Made by a program: the position numbers and the translations under genes. A stretch of DNA of 64,000 bases from Bacteroidia bacterium (GTDB taxonomy: Bacteria > Bacteroidota > Bacteroidia > Bacteroidales > CAJPTX01): assembly GCA_002749065.1 (NCBI GenBank), contig PDTX01000001.1, positions 1 to 64,000 of the forward strand, given 5' to 3'. This document shows positions 23,645 to 33,072 of the stretch, in pieces; positions within the stretch are counted from its first letter, which is position 1, and each line of letters opens with the position of its first letter. Below the pieces are notes generated by a model, which worked only from the letters and a program-made list of their open reading frames with translations, was not told the origin of the DNA and ran no database searches.

Positions 23645-24277
23645 ATGCCGAAACCCGCGAAGAGGAAGTACTACGTTGTCTGGGCAGGGCATCGGCCCGG
23701 CATCTACGAGACCTGGGCGGAGTGCAAGCTTCAGGTGGAGGAGTACACCGGCGCGAAGTTCCGGAGCTTCGAGAGCCGGGAGGAGGCCGAGCGAGCCTTC
23801 GACCAGCCCTTCGAGCAGAGCCGTCCCCGCGAGCGGAAGCCAACGGCCGATGTGGGCGCGCCGGTCTACCCGTCCCTCTCGGTCGATGCGGCCTGCAACA
23901 TGCGCACCGGCCGGATGGAGTACAGGGGGGTCGATACCCGCACGGGCGAGGTCATCTTCTCCCAGGGCCCCTTTGAGGCCACCACCAACAACGTGGGCGA
24001 GTTCCTGGCCCTGGTGCACGCCCTTGCCCTGCTCAACAGCGGCGACAACCCCGAGCACAGGCGGATTCCCATCTACTCCGACTCGCGAACCGCCATGGCC
24101 TGGGTGCGCCGCCAGCATGCCAACACCACCATGGAGCCGAGCGAGAAGAATGCCTACCTGCGGCAGCTCATCCTGCGGGCGGAGGCCTGGCTACGGGACA
24201 ACCGCTTCGCCAACCCCATCCTCAAGTGGGACACCCGGAACTGGGGCGAAATTCCCGCCGACTACGGGCGCAAGTGA
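23645..24277 (+). CDS. rnhA: Ribonuclease HI with viroplasmin-like N-terminal domain
   Basis: 210 residues. The N-terminal 50 residues ('KYYVVWAGHRPGIYETWAEC' onwards) are the small RNA/DNA-hybrid-binding (Cauli_VI/viroplasmin) domain. The RNase H fold follows with its acidic residues: Asp in 'LSVDAACN', Glu in 'NNVGEFLALVHAL', Asp in 'IYSDSRTAMAWV' and the last Asp in 'EIPADYGRK'. The enzyme cuts the RNA of RNA/DNA hybrids. This domain pair is the common form in Bacteroidota. The TGA stop overlaps the next ATG (TGATG). Confidence 0.93.
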   Translation: MPKPAKRKYYVVWAGHRPGIYETWAECKLQVEEYTGAKFRSFESREEAERAFDQPFEQSRPRERKPTADVGAPVYPSLSVDAACNMRTGRMEYRGVDTRTGEVIFSQGPFEATTNNVGEFLALVHALALLNSGDNPEHRRIPIYSDSRTAMAWVRRQHANTTMEPSEKNAYLRQLILRAEAWLRDNRFANPILKWDTRNWGEIPADYGRK

Positions 24278-25566
24278 TGGCGATCAACGACCGCGAGAGT
24301 AGGACCGCCCGAGGGGCCTCCATCCGCCTATGGTGGCAGCTCCCCCTGCTGCTCGGCGGCCGTCGTGGGGGGGCGGGCCGCGTGTCGCAGACCTACGTCC
24401 TCATCGCCATCATCGCCGTGGCCCTCAGCCTCACCGCCATGCTCATCTCCTTCGCCGTCGGCAAGGGCTTCCAGGAGGCCATCCGGCATCGCCTGGTCGG
24501 CTTCGTGGGCGATATCCAGATTCTGCGCCTCGACAGCAACAGCAGCTACGAGCAAAAACCCATGTTCAGCACCAGCCTCGAGGCGCAGGATATCAGCGCG
24601 ATAGAGGGCGTGGAGGGCGTGTCGACCTTTGCCATCAAGCCCGGGATAATCAAGACCAAGGGCGACATGCAGGGCTGCGTGCTCCGCGGGGTCGACGGCC
24701 GGCGCGACCTCAGCTTCTTCCGGGAGTTCCTCCTTCGGGGGCATCTCCCCAGCTTCGGCGACAGCGCGACCTCCGCGGAGGTGCTGGTCTCCGAGCGCGT
24801 CGCCCTGGCCCTCCACCTCGACACCGGCCAGAGGCTGACCGTCTACTTCGTGGAGCAGCCACCCCGGGTGCGCCAGTTCACCATCGCCGGCATCTACAGC
24901 ACCAGCTTCAAGGACTTCGACGAGCGCTTCGTCATCGCCGACATGCGCCACGTGCAGCGCCTCAACGGGTGGACCCACGACCAGGTGGGGGGCTACGAGA
25001 TCCACATCGACGAGCCCGCGCACATCGACCGGGTGTACGCCCAGGTGCAGGACATCGCGGCCTTCCGCCTCCAGCAGGACGGCACCGCCCTCAAGGTGGA
25101 GGACATCCGCCAGCAGTACCCCTCCCTCTTCAGCTGGCTCGGCCTTCTGGACATGAACATCCTCATCCTGCTCATCCTCATGGCCGCGGTGGCCTGCGTC
25201 AACATGGTCACCGCCATGCTCATCCTCATCCTCGAGCAGACCAAGACCATCGGCCTGCTCAAGTCCATGGGCGCCACCCAGGGCAAGCTCGCGGGCGTCT
25301 ACCTCATCAAGGCCGCGCGCATACTCCTCTGGGGGCTCGGCGTGGGCAACCTGGTCGCCCTGCTCATCTACCACTCCCAGCGCCAGTGGCATTGGGCCAC
25401 GCTCAACCCCGCGGAGTACTACGTCGACTACGTGCCCATGCATATATCCCCCGCCGTCTGGGTGGCCATCAACCTCTGCACCATGGCCCTGATTTTGGCC
25501 CTGCTGCTGCTCCCGGCCCGCCTCATCGGCCGGGTGAGCCCCAGCGAGACGATAGCCACCAGCTAG
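24277..25566 (+). CDS. LolC/LolE/FtsX-type ABC transporter permease
   Basis: 429 residues from the ATG that overlaps the rnhA stop. Four membrane helices: one near residues 34-60, then three near 290-315, 335-365 and 385-415, with a large periplasmic (MacB_PCD-like) domain between the first and second. This is the LolC/E/FtsX/MacB permease layout. The segment 'LILEQTKTIGLLKSMGATQG' before the third helix is the coupling region that contacts the ATPase. The cognate ATPase is not in the window, so lipoprotein release is inferred only from the family. Confidence 0.87.
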   Translation: MAINDRESRTARGASIRLWWQLPLLLGGRRGGAGRVSQTYVLIAIIAVALSLTAMLISFAVGKGFQEAIRHRLVGFVGDIQILRLDSNSSYEQKPMFSTSLEAQDISAIEGVEGVSTFAIKPGIIKTKGDMQGCVLRGVDGRRDLSFFREFLLRGHLPSFGDSATSAEVLVSERVALALHLDTGQRLTVYFVEQPPRVRQFTIAGIYSTSFKDFDERFVIADMRHVQRLNGWTHDQVGGYEIHIDEPAHIDRVYAQVQDIAAFRLQQDGTALKVEDIRQQYPSLFSWLGLLDMNILILLILMAAVACVNMVTAMLILILEQTKTIGLLKSMGATQGKLAGVYLIKAARILLWGLGVGNLVALLIYHSQRQWHWATLNPAEYYVDYVPMHISPAVWVAINLCTMALILALLLLPARLIGRVSPSETIATS

Positions 25567-25574
25567 CGGGAGGG

Positions 25575-25607
25575 GGGCCGGATGGCCGCGCGTGCGGGGC
25601 CCTTTTT
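25575..25607 (+). terminator. Intrinsic terminator after the permease gene
   Basis: GGGCC (25575-25579) pairs with GGCCC (25598-25602) around an inner CGC/GCG stem, followed by TTTTT. Confidence 0.65.
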
Positions 25608-25617
25608 GCCGGCCGGA

Positions 25618-25649
25618 TTTGGTAGTTCCGAACGCTTTGTATACTTTCG
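25618..25649 (+). promoter_or_regulatory. Promoter of the tRNA pair
   Basis: TTTG (25618-25621), 20-base spacer, TACTTTCG (25642-25649, one mismatch), 36 bases before the tRNA-Ser gene. Confidence 0.55.
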
Positions 25650-25684
25650 CGCTACGATTGGGGAAGGACGGTTGGGGAGTTCTA

Positions 25685-25773
25685 GGTGAGGTGGGTGAGT
25701 GGCTTAAACCAGCAGTTTGCTAAACTGCCGTACCTGGTAACGGGTACCGGGGGTTCGAATCCCCCCCTCACCG
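25685..25773 (+). tRNA. tRNA-Ser (anticodon GCT)
   Basis: 89 bases; acceptor GGTGAGG pairs with CCTCACC, with discriminator G. The anticodon arm is GCAGT-TTGCTAA-ACTGC, giving GCT, which reads AGC/AGT serine codons. The long variable arm of a class II tRNA is present ('CCGTACCTGGTAACGGGTACC' region), and the T-arm is 'GGGGGTTCGAATCCCCC'. CCA is not encoded. Confidence 0.95.
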
Positions 25774-25785
25774 CGCAGGGCTACT

Positions 25786-25860
25786 CGGGGTATAGCGCAG
25801 TCCGGTTAGCGCATCTGCTTTGGGAGCAGAGGGTCGCAGGTTCGAATCCTGCTACCCCGA
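25786..25860 (+). tRNA. tRNA-Pro (anticodon TGG)
   Basis: 75 bases; acceptor CGGGGTA pairs with TACCCCG, with discriminator A. Anticodon arm TCTGC-TTTGGGA-GCAGA gives TGG, reading CCN proline codons. The T-arm is 'GCAGGTTCGAATCCTGC'. It lies 12 bases after tRNA-Ser and is probably co-transcribed. CCA is not encoded. Confidence 0.95.
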
Positions 25861-25986
25861 CGCGGAGGGGCAAGGGCCACGAAGCCTACGATGCCAGAGG
25901 AACAAGGAAGAGGGGGCTTCACCCCGCTATCCGAGTTCCTTTTTTCGTATTCACACGCAACGCAAGTACGCACGATTCGCCAAGAC

Positions 25987-27069
25987 ATGAACACCATCAA
26001 GCCACTAGCCGCCGCGTTTGCCCTACTGGTCGTCGCCTCCCTCATCCAGCTGGGCTGCGTGCCTGCCCGTGAGCACCGGGCGCTTGACCAGAAGTACGAG
26101 CAGCTGAAGGTGCATGCCGACAGCCTCCGCCGGCAGAACGACACCCTCTCCATAGCGGCGCGGGAGGCCCAGAGCCTACAGGCCATCCAGCGCGAGCGGC
26201 TCGACTCCCTGCTGGCCGACAGCCTCCGCAGCAGCGCGGAGATACACCGCCTCCAGGAGGCCCTGGTGAACTCCCGCCGCGACTACTACGAGATGCTCGC
26301 CATGGAGGAGAGCCTCCTGGACGGCAGCACCCGGGAGGCCGCCCTCATGCTGGAGCAGCTGCAGAAGCTGCAGAAGGAGCTGCAGAAGCGCGAGGATGCC
26401 CTCCATGAGGCCTCCCGCACGCTCAACGCCAAGCGCAAGGAGCTGGGGCGGATTGAGCGGCAGCAGCAGGCCGACCGTCGCGCGCTCGACAGCATGAGGA
26501 CCAACATCGACTCCCTCTCCCGCTCCCTGGCCTCGAGCAACGCCAACGTCACCTCGCTCACCCAGGCCCTGGCCCGCAAGGACTCCCTCTCGCTGGCCCT
26601 GCGCGCCAAGGTGGCCGATGCCCTATTCGGCTTCCGCGACAAGGGCCTATCGGTCGAGATGCGCGGCGGGCGGGTCTACGTCAGCATGAGCGAGAAGCTG
26701 CTCTTCTCCTCGGGCTCGTACGAGCTCAACCCCGAGGGGGTCAAGGCGCTCCGGCAGATTATCGTCGTCCTGGAGCAGAATCCAGAAATTAACATCAGCG
26801 TGGAGGGGCATACCGACGATGTGCCCATGCGCCCCGGCGGCACCCTGCGCGACAACTGGGACCTGAGCGTTCTCCGGGCCACCAGCATCGCCCGCATACT
26901 CACGACCGGCACGGCGATCAGCGGGGCGCGCGTCTCGGCCATGGGGCGGAGCCACTACCACCCGCTCAACCCGGCCAAGACCAAGGCGGCGCGCCAAATC
27001 AACCGGCGGACGGAAATCATCCTCACCCCCAAGCTCAGCGAGCTGGTCGAGGCGCTCGGCGGGGAGTAG
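25987..27069 (+). CDS. OmpA-family lipoprotein with coiled-coil stalk
   Basis: 360 residues. The lipobox 'LIQLGC' makes Cys24 the lipidated residue. A long coiled coil follows (about 30-205, many leucine/arginine heptads such as 'LEQLQKLQKELQKREDAL'). The C-terminus is an OmpA-like peptidoglycan-binding domain: 'LFSSGSYELNPEGVKALRQI', 'VEGHTDDVPM' and 'RATSIARILT'. It probably ties the outer membrane to peptidoglycan. The ATG at 25987 is chosen because the upstream in-frame extension has no signal-like character. The gene lies 126 bases after tRNA-Pro. Confidence 0.9.
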   Translation: MNTIKPLAAAFALLVVASLIQLGCVPAREHRALDQKYEQLKVHADSLRRQNDTLSIAAREAQSLQAIQRERLDSLLADSLRSSAEIHRLQEALVNSRRDYYEMLAMEESLLDGSTREAALMLEQLQKLQKELQKREDALHEASRTLNAKRKELGRIERQQQADRRALDSMRTNIDSLSRSLASSNANVTSLTQALARKDSLSLALRAKVADALFGFRDKGLSVEMRGGRVYVSMSEKLLFSSGSYELNPEGVKALRQIIVVLEQNPEINISVEGHTDDVPMRPGGTLRDNWDLSVLRATSIARILTTGTAISGARVSAMGRSHYHPLNPAKTKAARQINRRTEIILTPKLSELVEALGGE

Positions 27070-27253
27070 CCGCGCCCGCGCTGGCGGCGGAGCATTCTAA
27101 GCATTTGCATAACGGTGGTATGCCGCACCCTGGTCGGCGACAGGGGGGGGCGGCGTATGCGTCCTGTGTGCATGTTAAAGAGGCGGTTCGCGTCCCGTCC
27201 GCGGCCAATCGGTGTGCCCAGCGGGGCGTGGCGGGGCGATTATTCCCCCGGTA

Positions 27254-27285
27254 TTTCCCTCGGTAAGTGAAAATGATTAACTTTG
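27254..27285 (+). promoter_or_regulatory. Promoter of the alpha-2-macroglobulin gene
   Basis: TTTC (27254-27257), 20-base spacer, TAACTTTG (27278-27285), 33 bases upstream of the ATG. Confidence 0.7.
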
Positions 27286-27318
27286 CGTCTGGATAGTCCA
27301 TAACCAACGCAAGCTCTC

Positions 27319-30300
27319 ATGAACGCCCTAAGCACTACTAGCAAGAGGAACTACATACTGATGGGCGGGGTCGCCGCCGTGCTGATTCTGGTTTTCACCC
27401 TCGTGGTGGCGAAGTACCGCCAGCATCTGGACGAGGAGGCGCACGGGGTGGATTCGGCGGTGAATTTCCAGCCCTACGTCAGCGCGTACACCTCGGGTAC
27501 GGTCTCCGCGCAGAGCACTGTGCAGGTGGTGTTTACGCAGGATGTGGCGCCGGAGGGCCGGGTGGGCAAGGATGCGGACGGCGACCTGATGAGCTTCTCG
27601 CCCGATGTCGACGGGACGCTAACCTGGGTCAACGCGCGGACGCTGGAGTTCGTGCCGGAGGGGGCGCTGGAGTCGGGCAGGAGCTACCGGGTGCGGGTGG
27701 CCATCGAGGACCTCTTCGAGAATGTGCCCGAGGAGGCGGAGGTGCTGGTGTTCACCATCCATACGCTCAAGCAGGGGCTGGGCTTCCGCAACCTGAGCTA
27801 CTACGCGCGGGTGGAGAAGGGCGCGGGCGGGGGGCAGGAGGTGGTGTCCTATGCGCGCGGGGAGATTCGGACGGCGGATGCCACCACGGTGGAGAAGGTG
27901 AAGGAGGGGCTGATGGCCGACCTGGACGGTAGGGAGCTGAGCCCGGAGGTGGAGAGCGCCGGGGGCGACCGGGAGTACCGTTTCAGCGTGCGGCTGCCGG
28001 GGGAGGGGGATCAGGTGAACGTGAAGTTCCGGGGCAAGGTGCTGGGGCTGGACGACGACCCGTGGGATGTGCTGCACATGCCGAACACCAAGGAGTTTAG
28101 CCTCGTGGCGCACACGAAGCGGGGGGGGAAGCCGCAGTGCATCATCCTGCAGTTCTCGCAGCCCCTCAGCACGAAGAAGGACTTCAGCGGCTTGGTGCAT
28201 GGGCGCAACGTCGCGGACCCGCGCATCGAGGTGGACGGGAACCTCCTGAAGGTGTACCCGACCGAGCAGCTCAAGGGGGAGTGGCGCTTCACGGTGGAGA
28301 GGTCCATAGAGAGCTACCGGGGGGAGCGCCTGAAGGAGTCGAGGGAGGTGTCGGTGAACTTCTCGATGGACAAGCCGCGGGTGGAGTTCGTGCAGTCGGG
28401 GGCCATTCTGCCGACGACCGGGGCGGTGCAGCTGCCCATCCGCACGTCCCTGCTGCGGGGCGTGGACGTGTACGTGTACGAGATCTTCGAGTCGAACATC
28501 CCGCAGTACTTCCAGACCTCGACCTACCGCTGGGGCGAGGAGCTGCACCGCGTGGGGCGGCTGGTGCGCAGGAAGACGGTGATGCTGAGCGAGGCGCAGC
28601 AGGGGGAGAGCGGGGTGTACGTCCTGGACCTGACGAGCATCGTGGAGCCCCAGCTGGGGGCGATATACCGTATCGGCCTGGGCATGCGGCGCGAGCTGGC
28701 CGTGCTGCCCTGCGATGAGGGTAAGGATGGGCCGGTGACCGATGTGGCCGACCTGGAGGACCATACGGGGGAGGAGAGGGACTACGAGCGCGCGGGGTAC
28801 AACTGGTCGGAGCGGGAGGACCCCTGCAAGCCCTCCTACTACATGGAGCAGGGCGTGGTGTGGAACATGCTGCACGTGACCAACCTGGGCCTCATCGCGA
28901 AGCGTACCCCCGCCGGGGAGGTCATGGCCTTCAGCACGAACCTCACGGACTCGAAGCCCATCTCGGGCGTGAAGGTGCGGCTGCTGGACTACCAGCTGCA
29001 GCCCATCGGCGAGGGGGAGACCGACTCGAAGGGCGCATGCTCCTTCGCGCCGCGGAAGGACCAGCAGCCCTTCCTCCTGATAGCCAGCGAGGGCGCGCAG
29101 CGGGCCTACCTGAACGTGCGGGGCGGGGGCGACCTCTCCTTCTCGACCTTCGATGTGGGCGGGGTGGAGGTGCAGAAGGGCCTGCAGGGCTACTTCTACG
29201 GCGAGCGGGACGTGTGGCGCCCGGGCGATACCCTGCACCTGGGCTTCATGCTGGCCGACCGCGACGGGGTGCTACCCGAGCAGCACCCCGTGGTGTTCAC
29301 GCTGACCAACTCGCGGGGCCAGGAGATTGACCGTATGGTCACCCCGCTCCATCGCTCGAACCTCTACACCTACACCCCGGCGGTGGCCTTCGAGATGCCC
29401 ACGGGGATGTACACCGTGCGGGCGAGCATCGGGAACGCGGTGTTCTCCAAGTCGCTGCGGATAGAGACGGTGAAGCCGAACCGCCTGAAGGTGGGGCTCA
29501 GCCTGCCGAAGGGGGGGCTGGAGGCCGGGACGAAGAGCCCGGTGACGCTCGAGAGCGCATGGCTGCACGGGGCACCGGCACGCCGCCTGAAGTACGAGGG
29601 GCGGGTGCGCTTTGTCCGTCGGCCCGACCCCTTCGAGGGCTTCGAGGGCTACGTTTTCACCAGCCAGGAGAGCGACTTCCGCAGCTGGGAGGATGAGGCC
29701 TTCAGCGGGCGGCTGAGCGTGGCGGGGCTGGCGGATGTGCAGATGAAGTACAGCGAGCCAAAGAACGCCCCCGGCATGCTGACGGCCGTGTTCACCACGA
29801 AGGTGTTCGAGGAGGGCGGGGGCTTCAGCATTAGCAGCGCGAGCACGGCCTACTCGCCCTTCAGCTCCTACGTGGGGCTCAAGGCACCCGCGTCGGACAG
29901 CTACTACCTGGAGACCGACCGGGAGCAGGAGTTCCGCCTGGTGAGCCTCTCGCGCCGGGGCAAGCGGCAGGGGGGGCGGCGGCTGGACGTGACGGTCTAC
30001 AAGCTCCGCTGGGAGTGGTGGTGGGAGCACGATGACGGCAGCCTGGCCTCGTACATCAACTCGACCTCGGCCGAGATGGTCTACCACGATGGCGGCGTGG
30101 TGACCAACGGCCAGGGCGAGGCCTCGGTCGGCATCCGCATCGACTACCCGGCCTGGGGGCGCTACCTGGTGCGCGTGCGGGATACCGAGAGCGGGCACGT
30201 GGCCTCGCAGATTATGTACTGGGACTGGCCGGCCTCGCGGGAGCGCGGGGCGAGCCGCATGGGCTCGGAGTCGACCGTGCTTAGCTTCACGGCCGACAAG

Positions 30301-32886
30301 GAGGCGTACGCCGTGGGGGAGGAGGCGAGCATCAGCGTGCCGACTCCGGCCGGTGGCCAGCTGCTCGTGTCGGTGGAGAACGGCAGCTCGGTGCTGCAGA
30401 CCTTCTGGCGGGAGGCCAAGGGGAAGACGACCCAGCTCAAGCTGAAGATCACCGAGGGGATGGCACCGAACGTGTACGTGACCATCCTGCTGCTGCAGCC
30501 CTACGGGCAGAGCTCCAACGACCTCCCGCTGCGGCTCTACGGCACTATCCCCCTGATGGTGGTGGATAAGGAGACGTACCTCTCGCCGGTAATCGATGCG
30601 CCCGGGGAGGTGCGCCCCGGGCGCAATGTGCAGATAGCGGTGTCGGAGGAGCAGGGGCGGCCCATGAGCTTCACCCTGGCGGTGGTGGACCGCGGGCTGC
30701 TGGACCTGACGGGCTTCCGCACGCCGAATCCGTGGGATTTCTTCTACTCCCGTCAGGCGCTGGGGGTGGCGACCATCGATGCCTACGACCAGGTGATTGG
30801 CGCGTACGCCGGCAGCATCAACGGGGTGCTGCGCGTGGGCGGTGGCCTGGCCGCCATGGAGGCCGGGGGCGGGGCGCCGAACCCGCTGGCCACCCGCTTC
30901 ACGCCCCTGGTGAAGTTCTTCGGCCCCTACCATCTCAAGTCGCGGGGCAAGCAGAAGGTGGAGTTCCGCATGCCGGAGTACATCGGCGCGGCCCGCATCA
31001 TGGTGGTGGCCGAGGAGGGACGCTCCTACGGCTCGGCCGAGCGGGAGATGCTGGTGCGCAGCCCCCTGATGGTGCAGACGACCCTGCCGCGCGTGCTGGG
31101 CATCAACGAGGAGGTGAAGCTCCCGGTGACGCTCTTCGCGATGTCGGAGGGGGTGAGGAAGGTGATGGTCCGCGTGGAGACCAACGACCTGCTGAAGCTC
31201 GATGACCTGACTGGCGGCGGGGTGGCGCACTTCAAGAGGGTGGGCGACAAGACCCTGCTGTTCGGCATGCGGACCACGGGGAAGACCGGCATCGCGCGGG
31301 TGCACGTGATGGCGACCTCCGGCAAGGAGAAAGCCGAGACGACGGTGGAGGTGGAGGTGCGCAATCCGTACCCCTCGATTACGCGGATGGTGAGCGCGAG
31401 CGCGAAGGCGGGCCAGACGGTCAAAGCGCCCGCCTTCAGCGGGGACGAGTTGGGGAGCGCGAGCTACACCCTGGAGCTCTCGTCGCTGCCATCCTTCGGC
31501 CTGAAGGACCGCCTCGACTACATGAACAGCTATCCGTTCACCTGCCTGGAGCAGCTGGCGACCAAGGCCACGGTGCGGATGCTGTACCCCCTGCTGGCGG
31601 AGGTGTCGAAGGAGGAGAGGGACCGCCTGGCCGGGCAGGTGCAGGAGTTCGTCAACACGGTGCGTGACTACCAGGTGCCCAGCGGTGGCTTCGCCTTCTT
31701 CCAGAACTACTCGCACCCGAGCAACTGGCTGTCGTCGTACATGGCGAACTTCCTGGTGCGCGCCGAGAGCCTGGGCTACCAGGTGCCGCACTCGGTGCTC
31801 GAGCAGCTGAAGAAGTACCAGCGCAGCGAGGCGAATGCGTGGACGGTGGCCAAGTCGCATGACAATTCCGCGCTCAATCAGGCCTACCGTCTGCTGAGCC
31901 TGGCGCATCTGGGGAATGCGCAGCTGGGGGCGATGAACCGTCTGCGCGAGGTGAAGAGCCTGTCCCCCTCGGCGCGGATTGCGCTGGCGGGTGCGTACGC
32001 CGTCGCGGGCAATGGCAAGGTGGCCAAGGCGCTGCTCAGCAACCCGTCGAAGGCCTCGGTGAAGGAGGAGCAGCCCTACGACTGCTACGGCTCGACCCTC
32101 CGCGACATGGCCCTGGAGCTGGAGTCGCTCACGCTGGTGGGCGAGCACGGCAAGGCGGCCACGCTAATCCAGGCGCTGAGTGCCCGCTTCATGCAGGAGA
32201 GCTGGCTCTCGACGCAGGAGATCGGGGCGACCTTCCTCGCGGTGGCCCGCTTCGCCAAGGCGACGAACACGGCCAAGAACGGCGTGAAGGGCGAGCTGCT
32301 GGTCAATGGGCGGCGCGAACGCGTGGAGACCAGGGGCAACTCCCTGAGCCGGGTCCTCAGCAGGGGGCGGCGCCCGGAGGTGAGCTTCAGCAATACCTCC
32401 TCCGGCTCGGTGTTCATGACCCTCTCGGAGACGGGCAAGCCGAAGTCGCGCCGGGTGGAGGCCACCTCCAACAACCTCTCCATCCAGGTGACCTACGCGG
32501 ATCTGGATGGCACCATCATCAAGCCCTCGCTGCTGGGGATGGGCACCGAGTTCCTGGTCCAGGTGCGGGTGCATAATCCCGGCATGGCCGGCAAGCTACG
32601 CCAGCTCGCGCTGAACTACACCCTGCCGGCGGGCTGGGAGGTACGCCCCGACGCGGGCGACTACAACGGGAAGTTCGTCTCCAGCCCGAGCTTCTTCCAG
32701 GACTTCCGCGACGACCGCGTGCTGACCTACTTCGAGCTCAACCCGGGGGAGACGCGCGAGTACTACTTCACGCTCAGCGCGAGCTACGAGGGTAAGTTCG
32801 CCCAGCCCCCGGTGGTCTGCTCGGCCCTCTACCAGGCGGGCGTGAGCGCCTCTACGGCCGGCTCCACGGTGGTGGTGGGGCATTAA
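27319..32886 (+). CDS. Bacterial alpha-2-macroglobulin family protein
   Basis: 1855 residues, the size of YfhM-type bacterial alpha-2-macroglobulins, which trap proteases in the periplasm. An N-terminal membrane anchor (about 12-31) lacks a lipobox, so it is held by the helix rather than by lipid. Beta-sandwich MG domains fill most of the length, including an MG2-type block around 'GYFYGERDVWRPGDTLHLGF'. The thioester motif is intact: CLEQ in 'YPFTCLEQLATKA', with Cys1409. A helical thioester domain and a C-terminal beta domain follow. The usual penicillin-binding partner gene pbpC is not adjacent. Well-defined promoter upstream. Confidence 0.93.
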   Translation: MNALSTTSKRNYILMGGVAAVLILVFTLVVAKYRQHLDEEAHGVDSAVNFQPYVSAYTSGTVSAQSTVQVVFTQDVAPEGRVGKDADGDLMSFSPDVDGTLTWVNARTLEFVPEGALESGRSYRVRVAIEDLFENVPEEAEVLVFTIHTLKQGLGFRNLSYYARVEKGAGGGQEVVSYARGEIRTADATTVEKVKEGLMADLDGRELSPEVESAGGDREYRFSVRLPGEGDQVNVKFRGKVLGLDDDPWDVLHMPNTKEFSLVAHTKRGGKPQCIILQFSQPLSTKKDFSGLVHGRNVADPRIEVDGNLLKVYPTEQLKGEWRFTVERSIESYRGERLKESREVSVNFSMDKPRVEFVQSGAILPTTGAVQLPIRTSLLRGVDVYVYEIFESNIPQYFQTSTYRWGEELHRVGRLVRRKTVMLSEAQQGESGVYVLDLTSIVEPQLGAIYRIGLGMRRELAVLPCDEGKDGPVTDVADLEDHTGEERDYERAGYNWSEREDPCKPSYYMEQGVVWNMLHVTNLGLIAKRTPAGEVMAFSTNLTDSKPISGVKVRLLDYQLQPIGEGETDSKGACSFAPRKDQQPFLLIASEGAQRAYLNVRGGGDLSFSTFDVGGVEVQKGLQGYFYGERDVWRPGDTLHLGFMLADRDGVLPEQHPVVFTLTNSRGQEIDRMVTPLHRSNLYTYTPAVAFEMPTGMYTVRASIGNAVFSKSLRIETVKPNRLKVGLSLPKGGLEAGTKSPVTLESAWLHGAPARRLKYEGRVRFVRRPDPFEGFEGYVFTSQESDFRSWEDEAFSGRLSVAGLADVQMKYSEPKNAPGMLTAVFTTKVFEEGGGFSISSASTAYSPFSSYVGLKAPASDSYYLETDREQEFRLVSLSRRGKRQGGRRLDVTVYKLRWEWWWEHDDGSLASYINSTSAEMVYHDGGVVTNGQGEASVGIRIDYPAWGRYLVRVRDTESGHVASQIMYWDWPASRERGASRMGSESTVLSFTADKEAYAVGEEASISVPTPAGGQLLVSVENGSSVLQTFWREAKGKTTQLKLKITEGMAPNVYVTILLLQPYGQSSNDLPLRLYGTIPLMVVDKETYLSPVIDAPGEVRPGRNVQIAVSEEQGRPMSFTLAVVDRGLLDLTGFRTPNPWDFFYSRQALGVATIDAYDQVIGAYAGSINGVLRVGGGLAAMEAGGGAPNPLATRFTPLVKFFGPYHLKSRGKQKVEFRMPEYIGAARIMVVAEEGRSYGSAEREMLVRSPLMVQTTLPRVLGINEEVKLPVTLFAMSEGVRKVMVRVETNDLLKLDDLTGGGVAHFKRVGDKTLLFGMRTTGKTGIARVHVMATSGKEKAETTVEVEVRNPYPSITRMVSASAKAGQTVKAPAFSGDELGSASYTLELSSLPSFGLKDRLDYMNSYPFTCLEQLATKATVRMLYPLLAEVSKEERDRLAGQVQEFVNTVRDYQVPSGGFAFFQNYSHPSNWLSSYMANFLVRAESLGYQVPHSVLEQLKKYQRSEANAWTVAKSHDNSALNQAYRLLSLAHLGNAQLGAMNRLREVKSLSPSARIALAGAYAVAGNGKVAKALLSNPSKASVKEEQPYDCYGSTLRDMALELESLTLVGEHGKAATLIQALSARFMQESWLSTQEIGATFLAVARFAKATNTAKNGVKGELLVNGRRERVETRGNSLSRVLSRGRRPEVSFSNTSSGSVFMTLSETGKPKSRRVEATSNNLSIQVTYADLDGTIIKPSLLGMGTEFLVQVRVHNPGMAGKLRQLALNYTLPAGWEVRPDAGDYNGKFVSSPSFFQDFRDDRVLTYFELNPGETREYYFTLSASYEGKFAQPPVVCSALYQAGVSASTAGSTVVVGH

Positions 32887-33014
32887 GCCCTTTGCGGGCC
32901 GGGCCGGGCATTCTCCCCCTGGGTTTCCGTCCCCCGGTGGGCTTCGCCAACCCTTTACGGGGGATATTTGGGGGAGTGGGGTCGCATTCTTAGTGCTAGT
33001 TGTCGGAAAAGGAT

Positions 33015-33022
33015 TACCTTTG
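33015..33022 (+). promoter_or_regulatory. -7 promoter element of rpsP-rimM
   Basis: TACCTTTG, exact -7 match, 50 bases before the rpsP start. Confidence 0.7.
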
Positions 33023-33072
33023 CGGCTGCGGTACGGGTTTGCCGCAGGGTTATTCTAATAACAATAGTATAG

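Noticed and set aside
27070..27318. Possible structured RNA (4.5S-like) in the gap before the alpha-2-macroglobulin gene
   Set aside because: A hairpin is present (GCCGC/GCGGC) but the conserved GGAAGGAAGCAGC core of SRP RNA is absent; only a promoter is supported.
29272..32148. 958-codon open frame antisense to the alpha-2-macroglobulin
   Set aside because: No recognisable domain, product rich in His, Arg and Leu; the sense strand has the CLEQ thioester and MG domains.
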